64,000 nt of DNA from Alteromonas sp. IB21. GTDB lineage: Bacteria; Pseudomonadota; Gammaproteobacteria; Enterobacterales; Alteromonadaceae. The DNA is taken from contig NZ_JAEFCD010000008.1 in NCBI RefSeq assembly GCF_016405965.1, forward strand, positions 1-64,000, in the 5' to 3' direction. The notes beneath the pieces are model-generated. The model was not told the origin of the DNA and did not search any database. It saw only the letters and a program-made list of their open reading frames with translations. A program made the translations under genes and the position numbers. Below, in pieces: positions 1 to 9,130 of the stretch (position 1 is its first letter; each line of letters starts with the position of its first letter).

Positions 1-134
1 CAACTGCTACCATGGTTGTTTGCTAAGCGCTAGGTGGGATTACCGGACGCTTACAATTCAACAGTAGGTGCGTGCAGTATTGCTGAGCGTTCACGTTGAA
101 TCACCGCAGTAAGTCTTGCAGTGGGGATGCTTTT
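1..134. other. window edge, no gene recognised
   Basis: No convincing coding region was seen in these first bases. They lie downstream of the minus-strand GGDEF gene, so they may hold its 3' untranslated region or part of a neighbour outside the window. Confidence 0.4.
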
Positions 135-1583
135 TTACTGCGCTATGCTTACGGTTCCGAAACCCTGGCGTTTTGACTGATACAGAGCTTTAATAGTGCG
201 TTCCATCCATTCGGGAAATTCTTCAGATTCTTTGAGTTCAGACATACCGATCGCCACGCTGAAATTTTCACTTAGCTGGTAATGACCCGTGAGGCAGGCA
301 AGCAACCTATCTGCAAGTATTTTCGCCGCGTCTAACTCAGTTTGCGGGCAAAGAATGATGAATTGCTCTCCGTTAAACCGAGATACCACATCTACTTCTC
401 TTACCGTATTCAAACAGTGATTAGCGACGACTTTCAGTGTTTCTTCTCGCGCCGACGCGTCAAGAGGAAGCCCTCCCTCTTGGGTTGGCGTTAACTCTAG
501 GATAATGAGTGAAGCGGTGGTATGAAAACGATTGAACCGAGAAATTTCTTCCTCTGCCCGCTGGATCATATGGTTGCGGTTATACAATCCAGTAATCGTG
601 TCGTGAGCGGTGAGGAAGCCCAACGTTCTGTTTTTCTCCAGCAGCGTCGCCTGTAGTGCGGCTATTTCTTCGTTTTTCTGGCTTATTATCCGTTTATAGC
701 CACCCACGTGCCGATTTCGTGATATCAGCCAAAGTAAGCTTATTAACACGATGATAGTGGTCAATATCATCACAGAATAATTGCGGCTGTAGCGAATTTG
801 AACATTGTTCCATTGTTTATATATTTCCACCTTCCGAGCTTCAGGAATACGCTCAATAGCAAAATTCAATTTTTCGACCAAATGACCGTAAGATTTATTG
901 ACGCCAAAGGCTAAAGAGTCAAATGGCTCCGCATAACCAACAATATTTAAGTCCTCTAATTCCAAATTATTAATGTGCATATTAACGCTCATCAATGACC
1001 CCACCATGACATCGAACTCATCGTTTTCGAGTTGTTTTAAGCCCTCCTCTTCTGACGGAATAAGCTTTAAACGAAGCCCTGGATAATGCCGAGAAATATA
1101 TTCTACCTGCCTGTAACCTTGAACAATGCCAACACTGCGATTTCCTACACCTGAATACCCCTGCAGCATAGGCGTACCGGCCTTTGCCACAAGTACATTG
1201 GGCGCTTCAAAATAGGGAATGCTAAAATCTAAAAATTGTTTTCGGTAGTCGGAAGTATTCAACATAGGAATAATCTGACATTCCCCTCGTTGAACATATT
1301 CTAAGCTTTGCTGCCAACTGTCGGTTCGAACCAGGGTGAATTCCAAGCCGGTAATATCGGCAATTAATTTCATATATTGCGCCGAAATACCAACGTGCAC
1401 TCCATTTCTTATGGCTTCATAGGGCGCCCAGTTTGGGTCGATACAGTAAGTAACTTCTTTGGAGGATGCGGATGGAGCTTGCTCTTCGGGCGCAGCGTGT
1501 AAAAGCGCACTGAAAAAGCTTGCTCCTACACAGAAAAAATGAATCCAAAGACGCTTTTCTATTTTTTTCAACCACACACCCAA
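135..1583 (-). CDS. periplasmic solute-binding sensor with degenerate GGDEF domain
   Basis: A membrane signalling protein of about 480 residues. The N-terminus has a positively charged stretch and hydrophobic core like a signal peptide (to about residue 30). Residues 40-265 resemble an extracellular solute-binding protein family 3 domain (CIDPNWAPYEA start, YMKLIADITG). A single membrane span lies near residues 271-289, then a short linker and a GGDEF domain starting near DTITGLYNRN. The signature motif reads NGEQF instead of GG(D/E)EF, so the first glycine and the fourth-position glutamate are changed; cyclase activity is doubtful and it may act as a c-di-GMP or GTP-binding sensor. The start is uncertain: the longest frame begins with TTG at 1583, and a GTG at 1577 is equally possible; neither has a strong ribosome site. 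It is a monocistronic-looking neighbour of kynU. Confidence 0.8.
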   Translation of the reverse strand: MGVWLKKIEKRLWIHFFCVGASFFSALLHAAPEEQAPSASSKEVTYCIDPNWAPYEAIRNGVHVGISAQYMKLIADITGLEFTLVRTDSWQQSLEYVQRGECQIIPMLNTSDYRKQFLDFSIPYFEAPNVLVAKAGTPMLQGYSGVGNRSVGIVQGYRQVEYISRHYPGLRLKLIPSEEEGLKQLENDEFDVMVGSLMSVNMHINNLELEDLNIVGYAEPFDSLAFGVNKSYGHLVEKLNFAIERIPEARKVEIYKQWNNVQIRYSRNYSVMILTTIIVLISLLWLISRNRHVGGYKRIISQKNEEIAALQATLLEKNRTLGFLTAHDTITGLYNRNHMIQRAEEEISRFNRFHTTASLIILELTPTQEGGLPLDASAREETLKVVANHCLNTVREVDVVSRFNGEQFIILCPQTELDAAKILADRLLACLTGHYQLSENFSVAIGMSELKESEEFPEWMERTIKALYQSKRQGFGTVSIAQ

Positions 1584-1669
1584 TATTGACCAAAAACAAC
1601 GACAATCGCGAAGTATTAAGCGTTATTGCTTAAATTGCAATTAATAAGCGGACGAACGCGTCTAATCGC

Positions 1670-2905
1670 TTAGGTAACACTCTGTCTTTGCTGGAAAGTA
1701 GCGTTTTCGTAGCGTTTTTCGACCATGATGTCGCTAAGCGTTTTTACTGCTTTTTCTACATTAGTGAAGCTAAGGTAAAGAGGAGCAAACCCGATACGTA
1801 AGATATTAGGCGCTCTAAAATCGGCAATAACGCCCTCCGCTATCCATGCTTGGCAAATCGCGTATGCCTCGTCATGAGCAAGGGCAAGCTGACTCCCCCT
1901 TACATCTATAGGCGGGCTAACCAGGCTGAAATATTCTAACACGCCAGCCCTTTTTGCCTCTGCAATGAAAAAAGCCTGAAGCTTCTTTGATTTTTCATCG
2001 ACAGCCTTGAGCGACACGCCGTCAAACACATCTAACGCCGCATCTAAAATACTCATCCCAATAACACCTGGCGTTCCACATAAATTCTGCTTTACCGTGC
2101 TATCTGGTGCGTAGTCTGGAGAAAATGAAAAAGGAGCGCTATGTCCCATCCAACCGGACAATGGTTGCTTGTACTGTGCTTGGTGGCGCTCGGCAACGTA
2201 AATAAATGCAGGGGCGCCTGGACCGCCGTTTAAATATTTGTAGGTGCATCCTACTGCAAAATCGACTTCACACTCGTCAACAAAAACTGGAAACGCACCG
2301 GCACTGTGGGCGAGATCCCATAACGTTAAAATGTTCTTATCGTGTGCCTGCGCTGTAATGCTTTGCATGTCTAGTTTAAGGCCAGTTCTAAAATTTACCT
2401 GCGTGAGCATGAGGACTGCTATATCATCAGATAGCTGAGAGCCGATATTCGATTCATCGATATAGCGAACACTGTATTCATCGCCTAACAGTTCGAGCAA
2501 CCCTTGGACCATATAGATATCAGTTGGAAAATTATCACGCGTAGTAGCAATGACTTTTCGCTCGGGCCGCATTTTTAACGCAGCGCTAAGTACTTTAAAT
2601 AAATTAATAGAAATTGAGTCACAGCAAATAACCTGCCCGCTCCTAGCGCCAATTAAATACCCAATCTTGTCACCCACGTGCTGCGGCAAAGAAATCCACT
2701 GATGCTTGTTCCAGCTTGTGATGAGGTCTTGCCCCCATTGCTGTTTCACTACTTCGCTTGCGCGCGCTTCAGCTGACTTAGGTAGAGGACCAAGCGAATT
2801 CCCATCAAGATAAATGGTGTCATTTGGCAGAGAGAACGCGCCTACTTTTTTAGCAAGCGGATCTTTGTTATCAAGCTGCTCTGCGGAAAAAACCTTGTTA
2901 ATCAT
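1670..2905 (-). CDS. kynU: kynureninase
   Basis: PLP enzyme that cleaves kynurenine to anthranilate and alanine in tryptophan catabolism. The 411-residue length fits the family. Visible features are LDGNSLGPLP near the N-terminus, the WDLAHSAG segment, and the cofactor lysine in CTYKYLNGGPGAPAF (Lys223), followed by the GWMGH region and the LCGTPGV motif near the C-terminus. I place the start at the ATG at 2905 (MINKVFSAEQL), preceded by AGGTTATTGG; a longer upstream reading frame lies inside the preceding gene and is unlikely. It overlaps the last 8 bases of the upstream hydrolase gene, suggesting translational coupling. That hydrolase looks like kynurenine formamidase, so the pair would carry out successive steps from N-formylkynurenine to anthranilate. 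Confidence 0.93.
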   Translation of the reverse strand: MINKVFSAEQLDNKDPLAKKVGAFSLPNDTIYLDGNSLGPLPKSAEARASEVVKQQWGQDLITSWNKHQWISLPQHVGDKIGYLIGARSGQVICCDSISINLFKVLSAALKMRPERKVIATTRDNFPTDIYMVQGLLELLGDEYSVRYIDESNIGSQLSDDIAVLMLTQVNFRTGLKLDMQSITAQAHDKNILTLWDLAHSAGAFPVFVDECEVDFAVGCTYKYLNGGPGAPAFIYVAERHQAQYKQPLSGWMGHSAPFSFSPDYAPDSTVKQNLCGTPGVIGMSILDAALDVFDGVSLKAVDEKSKKLQAFFIAEAKRAGVLEYFSLVSPPIDVRGSQLALAHDEAYAICQAWIAEGVIADFRAPNILRIGFAPLYLSFTNVEKAVKTLSDIMVEKRYENATFQQRQSVT

Positions 2906-4088
2906 GTTCACCAATAACCTCAAGTAAAGCATCAAAAGACGTGGATTCAGGGTGTAGCCAATCAAAGTGGCCACCATTATTTATTATTCGTTTTTCTGCC
3001 CCCGCCATTGTAGCGTGCTGTAACGGCACAATGCTATCTGCATCACCTTGAAGCAATACAACCGGCGTATGAATGAGCGTCGCGCTTGGCGTCGCCTTCT
3101 GATAAGCGTCTGGATTTTCAAGCGGCTCACTCTTCATAAACTTTTCGGTCGCCGTCTGACAGCTGTTAGTGCCAAGAGCATATGAGCGGATATCGGTTAT
3201 TGACGCCAATCCAATGACTTGTTGCACTTTATAGCGTGCCAACTGTTCTGACATACGTTGCGCAGCGAGCAAGGCAAGATGGCCACCGGCAGAATGGCCC
3301 ACGATAAATATTTCTGAATAGTCACCTTGTAACGTAATACGTTCAAGTGAAGTATTTATTGCATTAACTACATCATCAAGGCTTCCCGGCCAGCCACCAC
3401 CTTCATCGCCTACTCGCCGGTATTCCATTACGTAGACACCCATCCCTAAATCCGCCAACGCGCTATACATACCCTTAGCATGCTCGTAGCCATATGCATT
3501 TAGCCAACAGCCTCCATGCACAAACACCATTGCTTTCCCGCTTAAGCCCGTGTCTAGCCCATTACGCCCATGCCAAACATAAACACGCTGCAAGGTTTCT
3601 GAGCCATAGGTAAATTGCTCATCATGTTCTCGCATTGGCAAGACACCCAACGCTGCATAGGGCACTTGCGTTAACTTTTCGTTCTGTACGGCCGCTTTTT
3701 CTTCGCTATTAACATTGAGGCTTTTTGAGTGGGTGTCTTCTTTATAGTTAGCTTTATCGTGGGTGTCTTTTGTAGAAAAAGCCGATGACCTGCTGTCTGC
3801 ATTTGTGTGGTATGCAACGTTCGAAAGCTTCACCGATGCGTCATTTCTGCTATGACCTAATAAACTGTTTGAGCCCGTGCGTTGGGTGTCATTGTAAAAC
3901 GACATTGCTGGTAGTGTTTGTGAAATGGTAAAAGAAGGAATATCTGCGAGATTAGCTACGTTCACATCAGATTGTGTCACCATGGATTGATGCGGAGACA
4001 TCTGCGGTAAAGCAACAGCAGACTTTTGAACGATACAAAGCGCTATTGAAAACCCCAAATGCTTAGACGTTTTGGCTATACTTTTCAT
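2898..4088 (-). CDS. alpha/beta hydrolase, probable kynurenine formamidase with repeat-bearing N-terminus
   Basis: A 396-residue alpha/beta hydrolase. The catalytic part starts near residue 145 and shows the oxyanion motif HGGCW (191-195), the nucleophile elbow GHSAGG (Ser266), a GDADSIVP acid region and a NGGHFDW histidine region. This HGG(C/Y)W type matches the BNA7/esterase kind of arylformamidase, and coupling to kynU supports hydrolysis of N-formylkynurenine. The first 145 residues are unusual: a hydrophobic start resembling a signal peptide, then a low-complexity, Ser/Asn/Lys-rich segment that holds DTQ (67-69) and DTH (108-110, 118-120), each encoded by a copy of the GACACCCA repeat. 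The family core is normally about 250-280 residues, so this N-terminus looks like an addition shaped by the repeat. Start ATG at 4088. Export and exact substrate are inferences. Confidence 0.75.
   Translation of the reverse strand: MKSIAKTSKHLGFSIALCIVQKSAVALPQMSPHQSMVTQSDVNVANLADIPSFTISQTLPAMSFYNDTQRTGSNSLLGHSRNDASVKLSNVAYHTNADSRSSAFSTKDTHDKANYKEDTHSKSLNVNSEEKAAVQNEKLTQVPYAALGVLPMREHDEQFTYGSETLQRVYVWHGRNGLDTGLSGKAMVFVHGGCWLNAYGYEHAKGMYSALADLGMGVYVMEYRRVGDEGGGWPGSLDDVVNAINTSLERITLQGDYSEIFIVGHSAGGHLALLAAQRMSEQLARYKVQQVIGLASITDIRSYALGTNSCQTATEKFMKSEPLENPDAYQKATPSATLIHTPVVLLQGDADSIVPLQHATMAGAEKRIINNGGHFDWLHPESTSFDALLEVIGEHD
3435..3890. repeat. TGGGTGTC repeat copies inside the formamidase-like gene
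   Basis: Five core copies were found by eye: GACACCCA at 3435-3442 and 3642-3649, TGGGTGTC at 3730-3737, 3760-3767 and 3883-3890. The last three fall in the poorly conserved N-terminal region and encode DT(H/Q) in the gene's own frame; their spacings (30 and 123) are multiples of three. The first two fall in the better-conserved part and could be chance or neutral copies. Confidence 0.8.
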
Positions 4089-4122
4089 GACTTATAATTT
4101 TTTCTCTTATTAAAACACAGGA

Positions 4123-4141
4123 TGCCGCAAAAATAGCGGCA
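4123..4141 (-). terminator. candidate terminator of the acetyl-CoA acetyltransferase gene
   Basis: Arms TGCCGC (4123-4128) and GCGGCA (4136-4141) around a 7-base A-rich loop lie about 40 bases after the minus-strand stop codon at 4181. On the minus strand a weak T-rich stretch follows. The short stem makes this a moderate candidate. Confidence 0.5.
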
Positions 4142-4180
4142 CCCTACGATTAAATGTTTTTCATGTAAGCCAATTTTGAG

Positions 4181-5356
4181 CTATAGCATTTCAACAGCAA
4201 GGGCAACCCCTTCGCCACCGCCAATGCATAGAGATGCGATACCTTTACTAGCATTTTTTTGTTTTAAAGCGTGAAGAAGCGTTACAAGAATGCGCGCGCC
4301 TGATGCACCAATTGGATGGCCTAATGCACATGCCCCGCCTTTTACATTCACTTTGCTTTCATCAAGCCCTAGTTTTTTAATCGCCAGCATAGTGACCATG
4401 GCAAACGCCTCATTAATCTCAAATAGATCAACGTCCTCTTTTTTCCAGCCTGCTTTGTCTAATACCTTTTCCATTGCTCCAACAGGGGCAACAGTGAAGT
4501 TTTCCGGTTCAATGCTGTGTGTTGCATGCGCAACGATTCTCGCAAGCGGGGTTAAACCTAATTCTTTCGCTTTACTCTCACTCATAACAACAAGAGCGGC
4601 AGCACCATCAGATATTGAACTAGAGTTTGCAGCCGTTACTGTTCCATCTTTTTTAAAAGCCGGTCGTAGCGTAGGAATTTTTTCAGGGCGTGCAGAGCCT
4701 GGGCCTTCATCAGTGTCAACAACAGTATCACCTTTACGAGAAGAAACCGTAACCGGTACTATTTCGTCAGTAAAAGTGCCGCTGTTTATCGCTTCGTGGG
4801 CTTTAGAAAGTGAGCTCAATGCAAACTCGTCCATTTCCCCGCGAGAGATATTCTCTTCATCCGCGGTATCCTGTGCAAAACACCCCATCGCTTTACCGTC
4901 ATAGGCATTTTCGAGACCATCAAGCATCATATGATCGAGCACTTGTCCATGACCCATTCGATACCCCGTTCTTGCCTGGGGTAACATATAAGGTGCGTTG
5001 CTCATGCTTTCCATACCACCCGCAACAACCGCAGTAGCACTGCCCGCTTTGATAAGATCATGTGCCATCATGACTGATTTCAGGCCTGACCCGCACACCT
5101 TGTTTATGGTTGTTACACCAGCGCTAAGCGGAAGCCCGGCTCCCAATGATGCTTGACGTGCTGGTGATTGACCAAGACCCGCTGGTAAAACACATCCCAT
5201 TATAACTTCATCAATTGCAGAGACATCCACCCCTTCACAGGCGGCTTTAATCGCAACTTCTCCAAGTTTGGTCGCAGCCAACGAAGACAAGCTACCATTA
5301 AAACCGCCCATAGGAGTGCGTTTAGCCGCGACAATCACTACTGATTCATTACTCAT
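4181..5356 (-). CDS. atoB: acetyl-CoA C-acetyltransferase (thiolase)
   Basis: Thiolase that cleaves acetoacetyl-CoA to two acetyl-CoA, or runs in reverse. The protein is 391 residues, the usual length. The acyl-accepting cysteine is Cys88 in NKVCGSGLKSVM; the C-terminal NEAFA, GGACALGHPIGASGAR and CIGGGEG motifs give the His and second Cys. I chose the ATG at 5356 because AAGGG lies 7 bases upstream; ATG 5362 is too close to that site and the longest frame (5422) has no support. The gene is divergent from liuR and shares its upstream region, which holds two LiuR-type boxes. This suggests co-regulation with leucine catabolism, whose end products are acetyl-CoA and acetoacetate. No CoA-transferase or acetoacetyl-CoA synthetase for activating acetoacetate lies in the window. 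Confidence 0.93.
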   Translation of the reverse strand: MSNESVVIVAAKRTPMGGFNGSLSSLAATKLGEVAIKAACEGVDVSAIDEVIMGCVLPAGLGQSPARQASLGAGLPLSAGVTTINKVCGSGLKSVMMAHDLIKAGSATAVVAGGMESMSNAPYMLPQARTGYRMGHGQVLDHMMLDGLENAYDGKAMGCFAQDTADEENISRGEMDEFALSSLSKAHEAINSGTFTDEIVPVTVSSRKGDTVVDTDEGPGSARPEKIPTLRPAFKKDGTVTAANSSSISDGAAALVVMSESKAKELGLTPLARIVAHATHSIEPENFTVAPVGAMEKVLDKAGWKKEDVDLFEINEAFAMVTMLAIKKLGLDESKVNVKGGACALGHPIGASGARILVTLLHALKQKNASKGIASLCIGGGEGVALAVEML

Positions 5357-5491
5357 ACTCATGCCCTTCAAATTATTAAAAATCATAACGTTAAGTGAAT
5401 AAAAACTCTCAGATGTATACAAAAGTAAACACCACTATTAGTTGTAACGTCTTGCCTTCACCGTGAAAAATTGACGTTAGCAAAATGTTAC

Positions 5492-5529
5492 TTTACCTTA
5501 ACGTAAAATGTAATTAACGTTAACGTAAA
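5492..5529. promoter_or_regulatory. two tandem LiuR-type operator boxes
   Basis: Two imperfect palindromes TTTACCTTAACGTAAA (5492-5507) and TTAACGTTAACGTAAA (5514-5529) lie 22 bases apart centre to centre between the divergent atoB and liuR genes. They resemble the TTTACGTTAACGTAAA-like sites described for LiuR, the MerR-family regulator of branched-chain amino acid catabolism in gammaproteobacteria (recalled, not checked). Two turns of spacing suggests cooperative dimers. The rest of 5357-5706 holds one TGGGTGTC-type repeat copy (5653-5660) and a near copy around 5617. Confidence 0.75.
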
Positions 5530-5706
5530 CCTGTACGAAGTATGTGTCAACCAAACACTACGTTTAACTATAGCGGGATAAACCAGCTTCTTCGCTAGAA
5601 CCAAAGTGCTATTGCAGTGACACCCTCTTAATCTACAGAACTAAATTACAATGACACCCAAGTTAAATACCAGCTGTTAAACAGCGCTAAAGACAAGGTA
5701 CATGTA

Positions 5707-6114
5707 ATGAGCAAGTGCGACGAAGAACAAACGTATGCAATAGGCGAACTCGCTCGAGAGTTTGACATTACTCCTCGCTCCATCCGATTTTATGAAGAGC
5801 AAGGGCTGATGTCTCCCTCAAGAACAGGGCAGAACCGTGTTTATCTCAATAAAGACAGAGTGCGATTGAAGCTTATTCTACGAGGAAAACGCCTAGGCTT
5901 TTCGTTGGCAGAGGTGAAAACACTTTTCGACATGTACGACACTAATCCAAATTCGGCTGTTCAGTTAGAAGCAATGCTTGAAATGACTGAACAAAAAAGA
6001 GCGGTGCTGAAGCAACAATTAGAAGACATCCAGATGTTAATGACAGAACTGGACGACGTCGAAGCCCGCTGCCGAGAAGAACTCGCAGAACTCAAACGAG
6101 GAAAAATTGCATGA
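5707..6114 (+). CDS. liuR: MerR-family regulator LiuR
   Basis: A 135-residue MerR-family transcription factor. The N-terminal winged helix-turn-helix reads [28 protein letters not shown], followed by the R(V/T)Y...[19 protein letters not shown] wing and linker, then a coiled coil of about 50 residues for dimerisation. No C-terminal effector domain is present, typical of the small LiuR type. It is the first gene of the leucine/isovalerate operon and its stop overlaps the liuA start (ATGA at 6111). An AAGGT site precedes the ATG at 5707. It probably represses its own operon and atoB through the boxes at 5492-5529 and is released by a pathway acyl-CoA; the effector is inferred from the family. 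Confidence 0.92.
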   Translation: MSKCDEEQTYAIGELAREFDITPRSIRFYEEQGLMSPSRTGQNRVYLNKDRVRLKLILRGKRLGFSLAEVKTLFDMYDTNPNSAVQLEAMLEMTEQKRAVLKQQLEDIQMLMTELDDVEARCREELAELKRGKIA

Positions 6115-7280
6115 ATACCTCCTACCCTACATTAAATTTTGGACTTGGCGAAGACATTGAAATGCTGCGTGACCAGGTCTATCAGTTTGCCCAAAACGAA
6201 ATTGCACCTCTTGCTGAACAAGCCGATGCTGACAATCAATTTCCGAACCAGTTATGGAAAAAACTTGGTGATATGGGCCTTCTAGGCGTAACAGTCTCAG
6301 AGCAATACGGTGGCTCTGACATGGGATACCTCGCGCACACCATCGCGATGGAAGAAGTTAGCCGAGCGTCTGGCGGTATTGGTCTTAGTTATGGCGCACA
6401 TTCTAACCTTTGCGTAAACCAAATTTACAAAAACGGAAACGATGAGCAAAGAGAAAAGTATCTCCCTAAATTGGTTAGCGGCGAGCATATTGGTGCACTA
6501 GCAATGAGTGAGCCTAATGCAGGTTCAGATGTTGTCAGCATGAAATTAAAAGCCGAAAAACGCGGTGACAAGTATATTCTAAACGGTAACAAAATGTGGA
6601 TCACAAATGGTCCAGACGCGCACACCTTTGTAATTTATGCGAAAACTGACCCTAATGCAGGCGCTAGAGGCATCACGGCGTTTCTAGTAGAGCGAGATTT
6701 TCCAGGCTTTAGCCGCGCACAAAAATTAGACAAACTCGGCATGAGATCTTCGAATACGTGTGAATTAGTTTTCGAAGATTGCGAGGTGCCTGCAGAAAAC
6801 ATCCTTGGTAAAGAAGGTGAAGGCGTGCGCGTATTGATGAGCGGGTTGGATTACGAGCGACTTGTTCTATCGGGTGGCCCGCTGGGTATCATGCAATCGT
6901 GTATGGACATTGTCGTTCCTTATATCCATGACCGCCAGCAATTTGGTCAATCAATAGGCCAATTCCAGCTTGTTCAAGGCAAAGTCGCTGATATGTACAC
7001 GCAAATGAATGCTGCTCGTGCCTATGTCTACACGGTTGCACAATCCTGCGATCGCGGTGAAACAACGCGAAAAGACGCCGCTGGCGCTATTCTCTATTCA
7101 GCAGAACTTGCTACCAAGATGGCACTCGACGCAATCCAGCTACTTGGCGGTAATGGCTACATCAACGAATACCCCACAGGGCGTTTATTACGAGACGCAA
7201 AGCTATATGAGATTGGAGCAGGTACGTCTGAAATCCGCAGAATGCTTATAGGACGCGAGCTATTTAACGAATCTAAATAG
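6111..7280 (+). CDS. liuA: isovaleryl-CoA dehydrogenase
   Basis: FAD flavoprotein that oxidises isovaleryl-CoA to 3-methylcrotonyl-CoA and passes electrons to ETF. The 389-residue chain carries the acyl-CoA dehydrogenase fold: N-terminal helices, the [14 protein letters not shown] and [10 protein letters not shown] flavin/substrate motifs, and C-terminal [13 protein letters not shown] and [10 protein letters not shown]. The catalytic glutamate characteristic of isovaleryl-CoA dehydrogenases sits in [14 protein letters not shown] (Glu249). Overlap with liuR (ATGA) shows coupling. Downstream is liuB after an unusually long 231-base gap filled with repeat copies. Confidence 0.95.
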   Translation: MNTSYPTLNFGLGEDIEMLRDQVYQFAQNEIAPLAEQADADNQFPNQLWKKLGDMGLLGVTVSEQYGGSDMGYLAHTIAMEEVSRASGGIGLSYGAHSNLCVNQIYKNGNDEQREKYLPKLVSGEHIGALAMSEPNAGSDVVSMKLKAEKRGDKYILNGNKMWITNGPDAHTFVIYAKTDPNAGARGITAFLVERDFPGFSRAQKLDKLGMRSSNTCELVFEDCEVPAENILGKEGEGVRVLMSGLDYERLVLSGGPLGIMQSCMDIVVPYIHDRQQFGQSIGQFQLVQGKVADMYTQMNAARAYVYTVAQSCDRGETTRKDAAGAILYSAELATKMALDAIQLLGGNGYINEYPTGRLLRDAKLYEIGAGTSEIRRMLIGRELFNESK

Positions 7281-7352
7281 CAGGATTAAACGGTGTCGAC
7301 CTAAGTTTTATAGCTGGGTTGTTTTTAATATGAGTTAAAAACAACTTAGCAA

Positions 7353-7456
7353 GACACCCACGCTTTAAAGCGTTTAACAAACCTAAAGCATTACTCAATT
7401 AGAAAGACGAAATTACAAAGACACCCACTGCAACAGCATCTTTTGGCATGGGTGTC
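7353..7456. repeat. three TGGGTGTC repeat copies in the liuA-liuB gap
   Basis: Core copies at 7353-7360, 7420-7427 (both GACACCCA) and 7449-7456 (TGGGTGTC). The last two face each other across 21 bases and could pair in RNA. The 17 bases AATTACAAAGACACCCA at 7411-7427 recur exactly at 25173-25189 inside the heme oxygenase gene. Nothing else was recognised in this 231-base gap within the operon, so the repeats may cause partial termination or mRNA processing between liuA and liuB; that effect is untested. Confidence 0.85.
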
Positions 7457-7511
7457 ATGCTAACAATGGTTGATGCGGCAACGTCGCCGATGCCCAACAC
7501 AAGGAGGGGTT

Positions 7512-9119
7512 ATGCCCGTTCTTCGCTCAAGTATAAATACGAAATCTGAAACATTTATCGCTAACGCCGAGCATATGCAGGCACAGGTGAATGATCTCCT
7601 CGAAAAAATTGAACAAATATGCAAGGGTGGCGGCGAAAAAGCCGCCGAACGGCACGTATCACGAGGAAAGTTATTACCTCGTGACCGAATAAATGCACTC
7701 ATTGATGACGACACGCCATTTTTAGAAATAGGACAGCTCGCCGCATGGGAAGTGTATGATGACTACGTACCCTGTGCGGGCGTTGTTGCAGGTATAGGTA
7801 TCGTTGCTGGTATTGAGTGTATGATTGTTGCCAATGATGCCACGGTGAAAGGCGGAACCTACTACCCTCTTACGGTTAAAAAACACCTTAGAGCGCAAAC
7901 CATCGCCGAGCAGAACAATCTACCTTGCATCTACTTGGTAGACTCGGGGGGCGCTAATCTACCCCGTCAAGATGAGGTTTTCCCAGATAGAGAGCACTTT
8001 GGCCGAATATTCTTTAATCAAGCCAATATGTCAGCGAAGAACATTCCTCAAATCGCGGTCGTCATGGGCTCGTGTACCGCTGGCGGTGCTTATGTTCCCG
8101 CCATGGCTGATGAGAGCATCATTGTAAAAGAGCAAGCGACTATTTTCCTTGGAGGCCCGCCTCTGGTGAAAGCTGCCACCGGCGAAGTAGTCACCGCTGA
8201 AGAACTCGGTGGTGGTGATGTGCACACGCGCATTTCTGGTGTTGCAGATCACCTTGCCAATAACGATCATCACGCCCTTTCACTGGCCCGAAATGCGGTC
8301 TCTCGGCTTAATCGGAAAAAGCCTGAATGCGCCGATGTTGCAGACGTTAAGCCCCCTCGTTACGACACTAAAGAGATTTATGGCATTGTGCCTGCTGACA
8401 GCCGTCAAACCTATGATGTACGTGAGATCATTGCTCGCATCGTCGATGACTCTGATTTTGATGAGTTCAAATCTCTATACGGCACAACGCTCGTTTGTGG
8501 CTTTGCACGTATCTTCGGTTTCCCTGTAGGCATCGTGGCTAATAACGGCATTCTTTTTGGTGAAAGTGCGCTTAAAGGCGCGCACTTTGTTGAGCTATGC
8601 GCTAAGCGCAAAATACCTTTAGTGTTTTTGCAAAACATAACCGGCTTTATGGTGGGTAAGCAATACGAACACGGTGGCATCGCGAAACACGGCGCAAAAA
8701 TGGTTACAGCAGTAGCTTGCGCGAACGTGCCTAAACTCACTGTCCTTATCGGCGGTAGCTTTGGTGCGGGGAACTACGGGATGTGTGGAAGAGCCTACGA
8801 CCCGAGGTTTTTATTCATGTGGCCTAATGCTCGTATCTCGGTTATGGGTGGTGAGCAAGCGGCAGGAGTTTTAGCTCAAGTCAAACGCGACCAAAAAGAG
8901 CGTGCTGGTGAAACATGGAGCAATGAAGAAGAAAGGACATTCAAACAACCTGTAATCGATACCTACGAAAAGCAAGGTCACCCCTACTACGCATCGGCAA
9001 GGCTTTGGGACGATGGCGTCATTGACCCTGCGGATACGCGTTTAGTGCTTGGGCTGTCTCTTTCGGCATCGCTCAACAAGCCTATTGAAGACACCCAATT
9101 TGGCATATTCAGAATGTAG
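7512..9119 (+). CDS. liuB: methylcrotonyl-CoA carboxylase, carboxyltransferase subunit
   Basis: Beta subunit of 3-methylcrotonyl-CoA carboxylase, moving CO2 from biotin to 3-methylcrotonyl-CoA to give 3-methylglutaconyl-CoA. The 535-residue protein has the two crotonase-like halves of carboxyltransferases; visible are the [51 protein letters not shown] and [22 protein letters not shown] motifs. I chose the ATG at 7512 because AAGGAGG lies at 7501-7507; the frame is open upstream to 7470 but without such support. It works with liuD. One GACACCCA copy (9090-9097) lies in its last codons, encoding EDTQ. Confidence 0.95.
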   Translation: MPVLRSSINTKSETFIANAEHMQAQVNDLLEKIEQICKGGGEKAAERHVSRGKLLPRDRINALIDDDTPFLEIGQLAAWEVYDDYVPCAGVVAGIGIVAGIECMIVANDATVKGGTYYPLTVKKHLRAQTIAEQNNLPCIYLVDSGGANLPRQDEVFPDREHFGRIFFNQANMSAKNIPQIAVVMGSCTAGGAYVPAMADESIIVKEQATIFLGGPPLVKAATGEVVTAEELGGGDVHTRISGVADHLANNDHHALSLARNAVSRLNRKKPECADVADVKPPRYDTKEIYGIVPADSRQTYDVREIIARIVDDSDFDEFKSLYGTTLVCGFARIFGFPVGIVANNGILFGESALKGAHFVELCAKRKIPLVFLQNITGFMVGKQYEHGGIAKHGAKMVTAVACANVPKLTVLIGGSFGAGNYGMCGRAYDPRFLFMWPNARISVMGGEQAAGVLAQVKRDQKERAGETWSNEEERTFKQPVIDTYEKQGHPYYASARLWDDGVIDPADTRLVLGLSLSASLNKPIEDTQFGIFRM

Positions 9120-9130
9120 GAGTACAGATT

